The translations under genes and the position numbers were made by a program. This document shows positions 30,205 through 38,326 of a stretch of 64,000 nucleotides of DNA, in pieces. The stretch comes from Microbacterium keratanolyticum (GTDB lineage Bacteria; Actinomycetota; Actinomycetes; Actinomycetales; Microbacteriaceae). Location of the stretch: assembly GCF_016907255.1 (NCBI RefSeq), contig NZ_JAFBBQ010000001.1, positions 2,170,001-2,234,000 of the forward strand, given 5' to 3'. The notes beneath the pieces were generated by a model. That model searched no databases. It was given only the letters and a program-made list of their open reading frames with translations, and was not told where the DNA came from. Each line of letters begins with the position of its first letter. Position 1 is the first letter of the stretch.

Positions 30205-31457
30205 CGTCGATGGCTCCGCTGCTCACGCTCCTCACGCCGCAGTCCTCGACCGCGGGGACGACGGCCGCCACACCGGCGGCGGAGGGCGACGGCGCCTTCG
30301 GTCTGGCTCTGCAGCAGGCCGAGGCGCAGCTCCGCGACGCGATCGAGTCGGAGACCGCACCGGTCCCCGCGGAGACCGAGTCGCACGGCGAGGCTCCGGA
30401 CAAGGCGGTGTCGGCGCCGTCAGGTTCCGATGCGGGCACGCATCCGCCCTTGTCGGTGTCGGCGTCGGTGTTGGTGCCAGCGCCCACCGATTCCGCGCCG
30501 CTCGCGCAGACGCTCCCGGCCCTTCTGCGTGAGCAGCCGCCCGTGTGGCAGCGGCCGACAGCCCCGGCTTCCGACGCGGTGCCGATGGCCCTCGAAGCGA
30601 CGGCGCTGCAGGAGAACACAGACGCCGACGTCGACGGCGTCGTGGGGACGCCGGCGGCGAGCGGTGTCGTCCCGGCCTCCGCCAGCTCTCTCCCGCGGGC
30701 CGCTGCGGTACCGGGTACAGCGAGTGGTGTCGTCGAAGCAGAAGCCCCCGCCCCCGCACCCGCGTCGGCAGCGCGCACGGGCACCGATCCGGCGACGACC
30801 GTGCGTGCCGAGCCTGACCCCGCAGCGGCGCAGGCTCCGGGCGCGCGCCCAGCGGCCGAGACCGCTGCCGACACCGACGTGCCGGTCGCGACGCACCGTG
30901 CCGTCACCACGGTTGCGGCGCCGATCTCGGTCCCCGTGCTGGCCACGCAGGCCGCGGCGCCGGAGCTCGACACGGTCAGCGTCCCTCCGCGCTCTGTCGC
31001 CGCGCAGGTCGCCCCCGCCCTCATGAGAATCGTGCAGCGTCCCGCGGGCACCCATCAGCTCACCATGACCATCAGCCCCGACACTCTCGGGCCCGTCACG
31101 ATCCGTGCGCACATCGGTGCCGGCGGCGATGTGCGCGTGGAACTGCTCGGCGGCACCGAGTCGGGCCGCGAGGCTCTCCGCACGATCGTCGTCGACCTGC
31201 GCCGCGATCTCGCCGCCGTCATGCCCACCGCGCAGCTCAGCCTGAGCTCCGCAGCGACCAGCGACCTCGGAGCGAACGACCGCGGAGGGCAGCCCGGCGC
31301 CCCCGGCGCCGACAGCGGCGCCCGCGGCGAAGATCGTCCCTCCGAGCGTGGACGCACAGGGGAGGCCTTCACCGAGACTCCGGACCCCCTCCGCAGCACC
31401 CTGACCATGAATCCGATCGGCGCCGCACCCGGTGCCGGTCTCGACACCTTCGCCTGA
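30201..31457 (+). CDS. fliK: Flagellar hook-length control protein FliK
   Basis: FliK is a secreted ruler that stops hook growth. The first 280 residues of this 418-residue protein are of low complexity and rich in Ala, Pro, Thr and Glu, as expected for the ruler part. The C-terminal Flg_hook domain is near 285-345 (HQLTMTISPDTLGPVTIRAHIGAGGDVRVELLGGTESGREALRTIVVDLRRDLA). The gene overlaps fliJ by four bases and precedes flgD by 14 bases. Confidence 0.9.
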   Translation: MTSMAPLLTLLTPQSSTAGTTAATPAAEGDGAFGLALQQAEAQLRDAIESETAPVPAETESHGEAPDKAVSAPSGSDAGTHPPLSVSASVLVPAPTDSAPLAQTLPALLREQPPVWQRPTAPASDAVPMALEATALQENTDADVDGVVGTPAASGVVPASASSLPRAAAVPGTASGVVEAEAPAPAPASAARTGTDPATTVRAEPDPAAAQAPGARPAAETAADTDVPVATHRAVTTVAAPISVPVLATQAAAPELDTVSVPPRSVAAQVAPALMRIVQRPAGTHQLTMTISPDTLGPVTIRAHIGAGGDVRVELLGGTESGREALRTIVVDLRRDLAAVMPTAQLSLSSAATSDLGANDRGGQPGAPGADSGARGEDRPSERGRTGEAFTETPDPLRSTLTMNPIGAAPGAGLDTFA

Positions 31458-31471
31458 GAGGGGCATCACCT

Positions 31472-31924
31472 ATGCCTGTTGCACCTGTGACCCAGACGCC
31501 ACCGCCCACGTCCATCCACACCGGGACCACCACGGATCCGAGCGCGCGAAAGCAGACCCTCGATGGTGAAGTGTTCCTCCGCCTGCTGGTGACGCAGCTG
31601 ACCAACCAGGATCCCTCGAGCCCCATGGACACGAACGCGATGATCTCGCAGACGACCGAGCTGGCGATGATGGAGCAGATCACGGCGCTCACGAACACGA
31701 GCAGCGAGGCCTTCGCGCTCAATATGCGTCAGGCAGCCACAGCCATCATCGGCCATGAGGTCTCGTACAAGGGACCCGACGGCGCCACGATCACGGGGAT
31801 CGCCACGAAGGTCTCCTTCGACGGGCCGATCCCGCTCGTCACCGTCGGCGGCAAGTCCGTCTCGCTGGACGCGCTCACCGCCATCACCTCCACCACGCCC
31901 ACGGCCGACGCGCCGGCCGCCTGA
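31472..31924 (+). CDS. flgD: Flagellar hook assembly scaffold FlgD
   Basis: FlgD caps the growing hook. The 150-residue protein has the conserved N-terminal part FLRLLVTQLTNQDPSSPMDTNAMISQTTELAMMEQITALTN and a short C-terminal domain (ATAIIGHEVSYKGPDGATITGIATKVSFDGPIPLVTVGGKSVSLDALTAI). It lacks the longer FlgD Tudor/FnIII region of Salmonella, as in Bacillus-type short FlgD proteins. Confidence 0.93.
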   Translation: MPVAPVTQTPPPTSIHTGTTTDPSARKQTLDGEVFLRLLVTQLTNQDPSSPMDTNAMISQTTELAMMEQITALTNTSSEAFALNMRQAATAIIGHEVSYKGPDGATITGIATKVSFDGPIPLVTVGGKSVSLDALTAITSTTPTADAPAA

Positions 31925-31954
31925 TCACCGACCTTCCCAGAAAGAGAACCGCAC

Positions 31955-33121
31955 ATGCTCCGTTCGCTCTACTCCGGAATCTCCGGTCTCCGTTCGCACC
32001 AGACCATGCTCGATGTCACGGGCAACAACATCGCCAACGTCAACACCGCAGGCTTCAAGGGCTCCTCGGTCCTGTTCCAGGATTCGCTCTCGCAGATCAT
32101 CGGGAACCCCGGAATCCCCGCGGACCAGGTCGGCGGACGCAACCCCTCGCAGGTGGGTCTCGGCGTGCAGGTCGGCGCCGTGCGCACCAACTTCGCTCAG
32201 GGCGCCCCGCAGTCCACGGGCCGCGGCGGTGACCTGATGATCGCCGGCGACGGCTTCTTCGCAGTCCGCGCCGGCGGCGAGACGCTCTACACCCGTGCGG
32301 GTGGCTTCACCTTCGACGCACGCGGTCAGATGGTCACCGCCGACGGTGCGATCGTGCAGGGGTGGACGGCCCAGGATGGCGTCGTCGACAGCGGGCAGAT
32401 CCCCGGCAACATCACGCTGCCGCTGGATGCGGTCTCCGCAGCACGGGAGACGACGAACGCTGCGGTCACCGGCAACCTCCCGTCGACGGCCGCGGTGGGC
32501 GATGAGCTCATCCGCGATGTCACCGTGTACGACGCGCAGGGTGCGGCCACGACGCTCAGCCTCGTCTTCACGCGCACTGCGACGGGCTGGAACGTCGCCG
32601 AGCCGAACAGCGGCGCCACCGGCTCGCTCAGCTTCACTGACGGCAAGCAGGCGGCTCCCGGGCTGACCCTCACCGCCGGGAGCATGTCGATCGACCTCAC
32701 CGCCGTCACCGGCTACGCCGACCTCAGCACGGTGGCGATCACCGAGCAGGACGGCACCGCCGCAGGAACGCTCAAGTCGTACGCCGTGACCAGCGACGGA
32801 TCGATCGTCGGCACCTTCAGCAACGGTCAGACCGAGACCCTCGGCAAGGTCGCGATGGCCACCTTCGCCAACCCGGAGGGACTTGAGAAGGCCGGTGGCA
32901 CCGCCTACCGCATCTCCGTGAACTCGGGCGCGCCCCAGTACGGCGAGGCCGGTCAGGCCGGGTTCGGCAGCCTGGTCTCGGGTGCGCTCGAGATGAGCAA
33001 CGTCGATCTCTCTCAGGAGTTCACCAACCTGATCGTCGCGCAGCGGGGTTTCCAGGCGAACGCGCGCATCATCACCACGAGCGATGAGGTGCTGCAGGAG
33101 CTCACCAACCTCAAGCGCTGA
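31955..33121 (+). CDS. flgE: Flagellar hook protein FlgE
   Basis: The 388-residue protein has the N-terminal motif MLRSLYSGISGLRSHQTMLDVTGNNIANVNTAGFKGSS, a central FlgE domain, and the C-terminal motif SNVDLSQEFTNLIVAQRGFQANARIITTSDEVLQELTNLKR. It is the only member of the FlgE/FlgF/FlgG family in the window, so it may also serve as distal rod, or rod genes lie elsewhere. It ends the fliH operon; the next flagellar promoter starts 47 bases later. Confidence 0.94.
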   Translation: MLRSLYSGISGLRSHQTMLDVTGNNIANVNTAGFKGSSVLFQDSLSQIIGNPGIPADQVGGRNPSQVGLGVQVGAVRTNFAQGAPQSTGRGGDLMIAGDGFFAVRAGGETLYTRAGGFTFDARGQMVTADGAIVQGWTAQDGVVDSGQIPGNITLPLDAVSAARETTNAAVTGNLPSTAAVGDELIRDVTVYDAQGAATTLSLVFTRTATGWNVAEPNSGATGSLSFTDGKQAAPGLTLTAGSMSIDLTAVTGYADLSTVAITEQDGTAAGTLKSYAVTSDGSIVGTFSNGQTETLGKVAMATFANPEGLEKAGGTAYRISVNSGAPQYGEAGQAGFGSLVSGALEMSNVDLSQEFTNLIVAQRGFQANARIITTSDEVLQELTNLKR

Positions 33122-33167
33122 CGCCCATCCGTCACCGGCGCCCCCGACGCCTGACCGCGCCCGTCCT

Positions 33168-33198
33168 GGTTACCCAGGACGGGCCGGGTCGCGATAGT
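33168..33198 (+). promoter_or_regulatory. Flagellar sigma-type promoter of the flbD-motAB-fliMNO unit
   Basis: GGTTAC (33168-33173), a 16-base spacer and CGCGATAGT (33190-33198) match the shared motif. The predicted leader has no pair of GGA-loop hairpins, in contrast to the flgB, fliH and fliP leaders. Confidence 0.72.
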
Positions 33199-33236
33199 CG
33201 GAAGCGACACCCCTACCCCCTTCCGGAGTTCCCTCG

Positions 33237-33464
33237 ATGATCATCGTCACCCGCCTCGACCACACCCGGTTCGCGGTCAACCCCGACCTGATCGAGCGCG
33301 TGCACGAGGCCCCCGACACCACGCTGCATGTGGTCGGCGGACGGGTCTACGTCATTCAGGAGTCCCTGCCTGCGCTGATCGACCTCATCGTCGAGTACCG
33401 GGCGCGCGTCCTCGCGAGCGCGCAGACACTTGCGCAGCACCAGCAGCAGCAGTCGGAGGCGTGA
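33237..33464 (+). CDS. FlbD family flagellar protein
   Basis: The 75-residue protein MIIVTRLDHTRFAVNPDLIERVHEAPDTTLHVVGGRVYVIQESLPALIDLIVEYRARVL matches the small FlbD/SwrD family found ahead of motA in Gram-positive flagellar operons; Bacillus SwrD raises motor torque. It should not be confused with the NtrC-type FlbD of Caulobacter. The C-terminus is Gln-rich. The stop lies 2 bases before the motA ATG. Confidence 0.88.
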   Translation: MIIVTRLDHTRFAVNPDLIERVHEAPDTTLHVVGGRVYVIQESLPALIDLIVEYRARVLASAQTLAQHQQQQSEA

Positions 33465-33466
33465 GC

Positions 33467-34258
33467 ATGGATCCCGCATTCCTCATCGGCATCGTCATCG
33501 CCTTCGGCGCCCTGGTCGCGATGATCAACCTGGAGGGCGCGAGCATCACCGCGCTGCTCCTGCCTGCCCCGATGATCCTCGTCCTCGGATCGACCATCGG
33601 CGTCGGCATCGCCAGCCACACCATGCGAGACACGATCACCGCCGTCACGAGCCTCGGCCGCATGGTGCGGGGGCCGAAGACGACGCCCGCTGCCGTGATC
33701 CCCTTCCTCGTCGGCTATGCGGAGCGCGCCCGCGCAGAGGGCCTCCTGTCGCTGGAGCAGGAGCTCGATGGCGCGCCCGACGCCTTCACACGCAATGCTC
33801 TCCAGGCTCTCGCCGACGGTGCAGACGCCGAAGACATGCGCATGGTGATGGAGGACGAACTGTCCGCGGTCGCCACTCGCAACCGCGTTGCCTCCAAGTT
33901 CTTCTCCTCCCTCGGCGGCTACGCGCCGACCATCGGCATCGTGGGCACCGTCGTCTCTCTGACGCACGTCCTGGAGAAGCTCGACGAGCCCGACCACCTC
34001 GGACCGATGATCGCCGCAGCGTTCGTCGCGACCCTGTGGGGGCTGCTCTCCGCCAACTTCATCTGGAACCCCATCGCGGGTCGACTCGGCCGCATCGGCG
34101 CGGTCGAGATCGAACGCATGACCCTCGTCATCGAGGGGACGCTCGCGATCCACTCCGGTAATCCTCCGCACCTCGTGCAGGAGCGGCTGGACGCGCTGTG
34201 CAGCCAGAAGCCGAAGCAGAAGAAGCAGAAGGCGCCTGTCGTCGAGGACGAGCAGTGA
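33467..34258 (+). CDS. motA: Flagellar stator protein MotA
   Basis: MotA forms the proton channel ring of the stator with MotB. The 263-residue protein has four membrane helices, the cytoplasmic loop with charged residues that touch FliG (PFLVGYAERARAEGLLSLEQELD), and the helix 3-4 region LGGYAPTIGIVGTVVSLTHVLEKLDEPDHLGPMIAAAFVATLWGLLSANFIWNPIA. The ATG at 33467 is chosen because GGAGG is 7 bases upstream; the GTG at 33461 is too close. A Lys/Gln/Glu tail ends the protein. Confidence 0.95.
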   Translation: MDPAFLIGIVIAFGALVAMINLEGASITALLLPAPMILVLGSTIGVGIASHTMRDTITAVTSLGRMVRGPKTTPAAVIPFLVGYAERARAEGLLSLEQELDGAPDAFTRNALQALADGADAEDMRMVMEDELSAVATRNRVASKFFSSLGGYAPTIGIVGTVVSLTHVLEKLDEPDHLGPMIAAAFVATLWGLLSANFIWNPIAGRLGRIGAVEIERMTLVIEGTLAIHSGNPPHLVQERLDALCSQKPKQKKQKAPVVEDEQ

Positions 34259-35064
34259 CCGCAGTCCGCCGGGGCAGGCGTGCCCTCGATGACGACGGCC
34301 ACGACGAGCCCGACGAGCGATGGGCCGTGTCCTACGCCGACATGGTCACGGTGCTCATGTGCCTGTTCATCGTGATGTTCGCGGTGTCGACCATCGACAA
34401 GGGCAAGTTCGAGCAGCTCGCCAACAGCCTCGCCGCGGGCTTCGGGCAGGAGGACACCGGCAAGGGAGCCGACACCACCGAAGGTCTCGTGATCCCCCCG
34501 GAGATGGTGGACGAGAACGGGGTCGAGGATCTCACGGAACGGGCCGCCGCCGAGTACGAGTCGCTCGAAGAGCTGCGCGACCAGATGTACAACGCACTGG
34601 CCGCGCAGGGTCTCCAGGACACCGTGGCGTTCGTGATCGACGAGCGCGGCCTGAAAGTCGGGCTGGTGGGCGCGGAGACGTTCTTCGACAACAACAGCAC
34701 CGACCTCACCCCCAAAGCGGACGCCGTGCTCAACGCCATCGGCGACGTCCTCGTCGGCGTCGACAACGAGGTCAGCGTGGAGGGCCACGCCGACCACCGT
34801 GTCGCCGCGACGCCCTTCGCGACGAACTGGGAGCTGTCCGGCGGGCGGGCGACGCAGGTGGCGCGCTTTCTCGTCGAGCATGAGGGTGTCGCCGGACCCC
34901 GTGTACGAGCGACGAGCTTCTCCGACACCCGTCCTGTCGTCCAGGGCGACACGATCGAAGCGCTCGCGAGCAACAGACGCGTCGACATCGTCGTCGAATC
35001 CACCGAGGAGGAGCGCGTGCGCGCTCTCATCCCCGCGCTGTCCGGCGCCCCCGTGAAGGGCTGA
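34255..35064 (+). CDS. motB: Flagellar stator protein MotB
   Basis: The 269-residue partner of MotA has a short basic N-terminus, one membrane helix (RWAVSYADMVTVLMCLFIVMFAVSTI) with the proton-binding Asp of YADM, a plug segment and a C-terminal OmpA-like peptidoglycan-binding domain (VEGHADHRVAATPFATNWELSGGRATQVARFLVEHEGV). The GTG start overlaps the motA stop. The Ser/Thr pattern around Asp suggests a proton-driven motor, but this is only an inference. Confidence 0.95.
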   Translation: MTAVRRGRRALDDDGHDEPDERWAVSYADMVTVLMCLFIVMFAVSTIDKGKFEQLANSLAAGFGQEDTGKGADTTEGLVIPPEMVDENGVEDLTERAAAEYESLEELRDQMYNALAAQGLQDTVAFVIDERGLKVGLVGAETFFDNNSTDLTPKADAVLNAIGDVLVGVDNEVSVEGHADHRVAATPFATNWELSGGRATQVARFLVEHEGVAGPRVRATSFSDTRPVVQGDTIEALASNRRVDIVVESTEEERVRALIPALSGAPVKG

Positions 35065-35067
35065 CCC

Positions 35068-35991
35068 GTGACCGCCACGTACCAGGAGGCCGACATGATC
35101 GCATCGAGTGTGCTCGACGACCCCGCGAAGCGCTATCCCGCGTATGACTTCAGCCGTCCCGCGCAGCTGGGGCGCGACAGCACCCGCCATCTCGAGGCGG
35201 CTTTCGAGGCGTTCGCCCGACTGTGGTCCTCGCAGCTGACCGCCAAGGTGCGCGTCCGCACGCACATCACGCTGGAGAGCGTGGCCCTCACCTCCCACGA
35301 GGAGTACGCGCAGACGCTTCCGTCGACCACGGCGATGATCGCCGGATCCTTCGCCGACCGCGATGAGCCGTGCGTGATCCAGTTCGGTCTCGACAGCGCG
35401 CTGCTCTGGGTGGTGCAGATGATGGGCGGGAAGAGCACGACCCTTCCGGAGTCGCGCACCTTCACGCCGATCGAGCACGCGCTGGTTCGCCATCTGATGG
35501 ATGAGACGCTGGAGCACCTCTCGTCCAGCCTCGGCACTCTGCTGCCGGGAGACTGCGTCTTCGCCGGGGTGCACTACAACCCGCAGTACATGCAGGTCAT
35601 CTCCGCGGCGGCCCCGGTCGTCGTCGCCCGCTATGCGATGCGTCTGGGCGAGATCGACACGGTCGCCACCGTGATGCTCCCCGTGTCCGCGATCGTGGAT
35701 CGCCTCACCGAGACGAGCGGCGACACGGGCGCCGCGCACAGCGCCGAGCAGACTCTGGAACAGCTGCGCGCCACGCCGCTCGACATCACGCTGCGCCTCG
35801 CGCCGCTGACGATCGGCGCCGGAGAGATCCTCGAACTCGCTCCCGGCGACCTGCTGCGCCTTCCGCATTCCGAGACCACACCGTTCGAACTCATGGCAGG
35901 ATCCGCCCCGATCGCGCGAGCGACCGCGGGGGCGCGCGGGTCGCGCCTCACCTGCCAGATCACCAGCATCCACGAGGAGACCACCCGATGA
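35068..35991 (+). CDS. fliM: Flagellar motor switch protein FliM
   Basis: The 307-residue protein is the middle part of the C ring. The CheC-like middle domain (RHLEAAFEAFARLWSSQLTAKVRVRTHITLESVALTSHEEY, then FTPIEHALVRHLMDETLEHLSSSL) and the C-terminal SpoA domain (LRATPLDITLRLAPLTIGAGEILELAPGDLLRLP) are clear. The N-terminal CheY-binding motif of the LSQEEIDALL type is not recognisable; the protein begins TATYQEADMIASSVLDDP. The start is GTG, 3 bases after motB. The end overlaps fliN. Confidence 0.92.
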   Translation: MTATYQEADMIASSVLDDPAKRYPAYDFSRPAQLGRDSTRHLEAAFEAFARLWSSQLTAKVRVRTHITLESVALTSHEEYAQTLPSTTAMIAGSFADRDEPCVIQFGLDSALLWVVQMMGGKSTTLPESRTFTPIEHALVRHLMDETLEHLSSSLGTLLPGDCVFAGVHYNPQYMQVISAAAPVVVARYAMRLGEIDTVATVMLPVSAIVDRLTETSGDTGAAHSAEQTLEQLRATPLDITLRLAPLTIGAGEILELAPGDLLRLPHSETTPFELMAGSAPIARATAGARGSRLTCQITSIHEETTR

Positions 35992-36647
35992 GCACCTTCC
36001 AGGAGACCGCAATCGCCGCTGCCATCGCAGGCAAGCTGCCCTTCAGCGTTCCGGTGATCCCCAGCGTCTCCACCGACCCGAGCGCCGTGGGAACGGCCGT
36101 CGCCGTCACCTTCACTGGCACGCCCGGGGCGCGTCTGGCGATCCAGATCGCCGACCCCACGGCCCTCGCAGACGGGTCTGCGGAGGCGGTCCTCGCGGAT
36201 CGGCTGCACCCGATCTTCGAAGCCGCGGTGGTCGTGCTCGGTACCGGAGCTCTCAGCGACGCCGAAGAGGTTGACGCCGCGGAGTTCTTCACGGCGTCGG
36301 GCACTCAGATCTTCGACATCGTCGCTGAGGACGGCACCGTCATGGCCCGTGCGGCGGTGCGCATCGATGATGAGCGTCGTCGCAGCGGGTCGTCGGGCCC
36401 GATGCGGCTGAACCGCATCGCCGGCGTCGAGATGGAGCTGGTCGTGGAGATCGGCCGCACGCGGATGCCCGTCCGTGACGTGCTCACACTGGAGCCCGGC
36501 CGCGTCGTCGAACTCGATCGTGCTGCCGGATCCCCGGCCGACATCGTGCTCAACGGTCGCCTCATCGGCCACGGCACGGTGGTCGTCGCGGACGGCGATT
36601 TCGCGATCCGTGTCGAGCGCATCCTCGACGGCGCGCAGGACATCTGA
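35988..36647 (+). CDS. fliN: Flagellar motor switch protein FliN
   Basis: The 219-residue protein is longer than the usual FliN of about 130 residues. It has an N-terminal FliN/CheC-like part of about 125 residues and the C-terminal SpoA domain (GVEMELVVEIGRTRMPVRDVLTLEPGRVVELDRAAGSPADIVLNGRLIGHGTVVVADGDFAIRVERIL). FliN forms the bottom of the C ring and docks FliH for export. The gene overlaps fliM by four bases. Confidence 0.93.
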   Translation: MSTFQETAIAAAIAGKLPFSVPVIPSVSTDPSAVGTAVAVTFTGTPGARLAIQIADPTALADGSAEAVLADRLHPIFEAAVVVLGTGALSDAEEVDAAEFFTASGTQIFDIVAEDGTVMARAAVRIDDERRRSGSSGPMRLNRIAGVEMELVVEIGRTRMPVRDVLTLEPGRVVELDRAAGSPADIVLNGRLIGHGTVVVADGDFAIRVERILDGAQDI

Positions 36648-36650
36648 GCC

Positions 36651-37106
36651 ATGGACGAGATCCTGGTCGTCGTCCGGGTCGTCGTCTCGCTGGCGGCGGT
36701 GCTCGGCCTCATGCTGTGGCTGGGGCGACGGCTGCAGAAGGGGCAGAACACGCGGAACAACCCACTCGCCGGTCTCGTGCCTGCGAAGCTCGCGGAGCGT
36801 TTCGTCCCCTCCGGGCCGGCCCGCCCGCGGGCGCGAGCGCAGGCAGCGGAGAAGATCACGGTCGTCGCCCGTGCCGGTCTCGGTGGACGGGCGCAGCTCG
36901 TCGTCGCGGAGTTCGGCGGCGTTCGCTACGTTCTGGGCGTCACCGAGCGGGATATCCAGGTCGTGGACACCCTGGGTGTTCCCGCGGAGGTCTCGGCAGA
37001 GCAGCCCGCGGAGGCCATCGTGACCGCCACCCCGGACGTCGTGGGGGAGCGTCGCGCCGCCCGCCTCGCCCGCTTCGAAGGCATCGCCGCCGCTGCCCGG
37101 CAGTAG
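36651..37106 (+). CDS. fliO: Flagellar biosynthetic protein FliO
   Basis: FliO helps to assemble the FliP export pore. The 151-residue protein has one N-terminal membrane helix (VVVRVVVSLAAVLGLMLWLGRRLQKG) and a cytoplasmic part with the FliO pattern ITVVARAGLGGRAQLVVAEFGGVRYVLGVTERDIQVVD. It begins 3 bases after fliN and closes this unit. A new promoter precedes fliP, so fliO and fliP are in different units here. Confidence 0.88.
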   Translation: MDEILVVVRVVVSLAAVLGLMLWLGRRLQKGQNTRNNPLAGLVPAKLAERFVPSGPARPRARAQAAEKITVVARAGLGGRAQLVVAEFGGVRYVLGVTERDIQVVDTLGVPAEVSAEQPAEAIVTATPDVVGERRAARLARFEGIAAAARQ

Positions 37107-37133
37107 TCCCTCCACGAGTGACCTGCGCCCTCC

Positions 37134-37164
37134 GGTTACGGGGCGCGCCGCTCCTCGCGATAGT
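37134..37164 (+). promoter_or_regulatory. Flagellar sigma-type promoter of the fliP operon
   Basis: GGTTAC (37134-37139), a 16-base spacer and CGCGATAGT (37156-37164) match the shared motif exactly. Confidence 0.75.
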
Positions 37165-37168
37165 TGCC

Positions 37169-37209
37169 TGCGAGCACGGATTGCTCGCACCCTCGGCTAC
37201 GGATCGGCC
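37169..37209 (+). promoter_or_regulatory. Tandem GGA-loop hairpins in the fliP leader (candidate CsrA sites)
   Basis: Hairpin A has a 7-bp stem, TGCGAGC (37169-37175), loop ACGGATT, GCTCGCA (37183-37189). Hairpin B is GGCT (37195-37198), loop ACGGATC, GGCC (37206-37209), with one G-U pair. The GGA triplets are 23 bases apart, the first 14 bases after the -10 and the second 35 bases before the start codon. This is the same geometry as in the flgB and fliH leaders. Confidence 0.72.
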
Positions 37210-37235
37210 ACGTCACCCTACTCCGGAGCGTCGCT

Positions 37236-38054
37236 TTGCCCTCATCCGTGCCCGCCGCCGCTGCTGTTGCGCTCACGCGCCGGCGCCTGTGGTCACTGAT
37301 GGCGATCGCCGGGGGAATCGTCGCGGTGTCCGTGCTGACGTCCGCCGGCGGGGCCTACGCCGCCGAACCGCTGGCCGTGCCGGACGGAGAAGGCGTCACG
37401 ATCAACGGGGTCAACGGGACACCCTCCGACAGCATTCTCACGGTGCTCGGGATCACGGTGCTCAGCGTCGCCCCTGCGCTGCTGCTGATGATGTCGAGCT
37501 TCACGAAGATCTTCGTCGTCCTGGCGCTCACCCGCAACGCGCTCTCGCTGCCGTCGATCCCTCCGAATCAGGTCCTCGCCGGTCTCAGTCTGTTCCTGAC
37601 GCTGTTCATCATGTGGCCGGTGCTCGTGGACGTGAATCAGATCGCCGTGGCTCCGTTCACCGCGGGGCAGATCGATTTCGGTCGCGCCTTCGATCTCGCT
37701 CAAGCCCCGCTCAAGGAGTGGATGCTCGGCTTCACCCGCGAAGAAGACATCGCGCTCATGTATCGCGCGGCGCAGATGGAGAACCCCGCGGATGCCTCGA
37801 GCATCGAGCTGTACACGCTCGTGCCGGCCTTCATGCTCAGTGAACTGCGTGCGGCCTTCCTCATCGGCTTCATGATCTTCGTGCCGTTCCTCGTCATCGA
37901 CCTCGTGGTGGCCAGCGCCCTCATGTCGATGGGAATGATGATGCTCCCGCCGGTGATGATCTCCCTCCCGTTCAAGATCCTGCTGTTCCTGCTCGTCGAT
38001 GGGTGGGGGCTGGTCGTCACGGCGCTCGTGCAGTCCTACGGAGGTGCCCGATGA
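37236..38054 (+). CDS. fliP: Flagellar export-gate protein FliP
   Basis: FliP forms the core pore of the export gate. A signal peptide (RRRLWSLMAIAGGIVAVSVLTSAGGAYAAE) is followed by the FliP domain with LVPAFMLSELRAAFLIGFMIFVPFLVIDLVVASALMSMGMMMLPPVMISLPFKILLFLLVDGW. The likely start is a TTG with CGGAG 7 bases upstream; the longest frame begins at 37164, which lies inside the promoter -10. The product has 272 residues. The stop overlaps fliQ. Confidence 0.93.
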   Translation: MPSSVPAAAAVALTRRRLWSLMAIAGGIVAVSVLTSAGGAYAAEPLAVPDGEGVTINGVNGTPSDSILTVLGITVLSVAPALLLMMSSFTKIFVVLALTRNALSLPSIPPNQVLAGLSLFLTLFIMWPVLVDVNQIAVAPFTAGQIDFGRAFDLAQAPLKEWMLGFTREEDIALMYRAAQMENPADASSIELYTLVPAFMLSELRAAFLIGFMIFVPFLVIDLVVASALMSMGMMMLPPVMISLPFKILLFLLVDGWGLVVTALVQSYGGAR

Positions 38055-38326
38055 CACCGGAGGCGGTCATGGACATCGGCCAGTCGGCGCTGATCCTCGC
38101 CGCGAAGCTCTGCGCGCCACTGCTGATCACCGCGCTCGTCGTCGGATTCGCGATCTCGCTGCTGCAGTCGATCACGCAGGTGCAGGAGATGACCATGTCG
38201 TTCGTGCCGAAACTGATCGCCGTCGGCATCGCGCTTCTGGTCTGCGGTCACTGGATGATCTCGGAGACGGTGACCTTCACGCACGAGATGTTCGAGCTGA
38301 TCCCGCGCCTGCTGAACGGCGGCTGA
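38051..38326 (+). CDS. fliQ: Flagellar export-gate protein FliQ
   Basis: The 91-residue protein has two membrane helices and the family core MDIGQSALILAAKLCAPLLITALVVGFAISLLQSITQVQEMTMSFVPKL. Its ATG overlaps the fliP stop and its TGA overlaps the fliR ATG by one base. It forms the export gate with FliP and FliR. Confidence 0.95.
   Translation: MTPEAVMDIGQSALILAAKLCAPLLITALVVGFAISLLQSITQVQEMTMSFVPKLIAVGIALLVCGHWMISETVTFTHEMFELIPRLLNGG

Noticed and set aside
33197..33208. GTCG-GAAG-CGAC hairpin in the flbD region as a CsrA site
   Set aside because: It overlaps the -10 element, so much of it would not be transcribed, and its loop does not show ANGGA.
37164..37235. Longer start of fliP at 37164
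   Set aside because: This codon overlaps the -10 element and the frame would read through both leader hairpins; a TTG with a good ribosome binding site lies at 37236.
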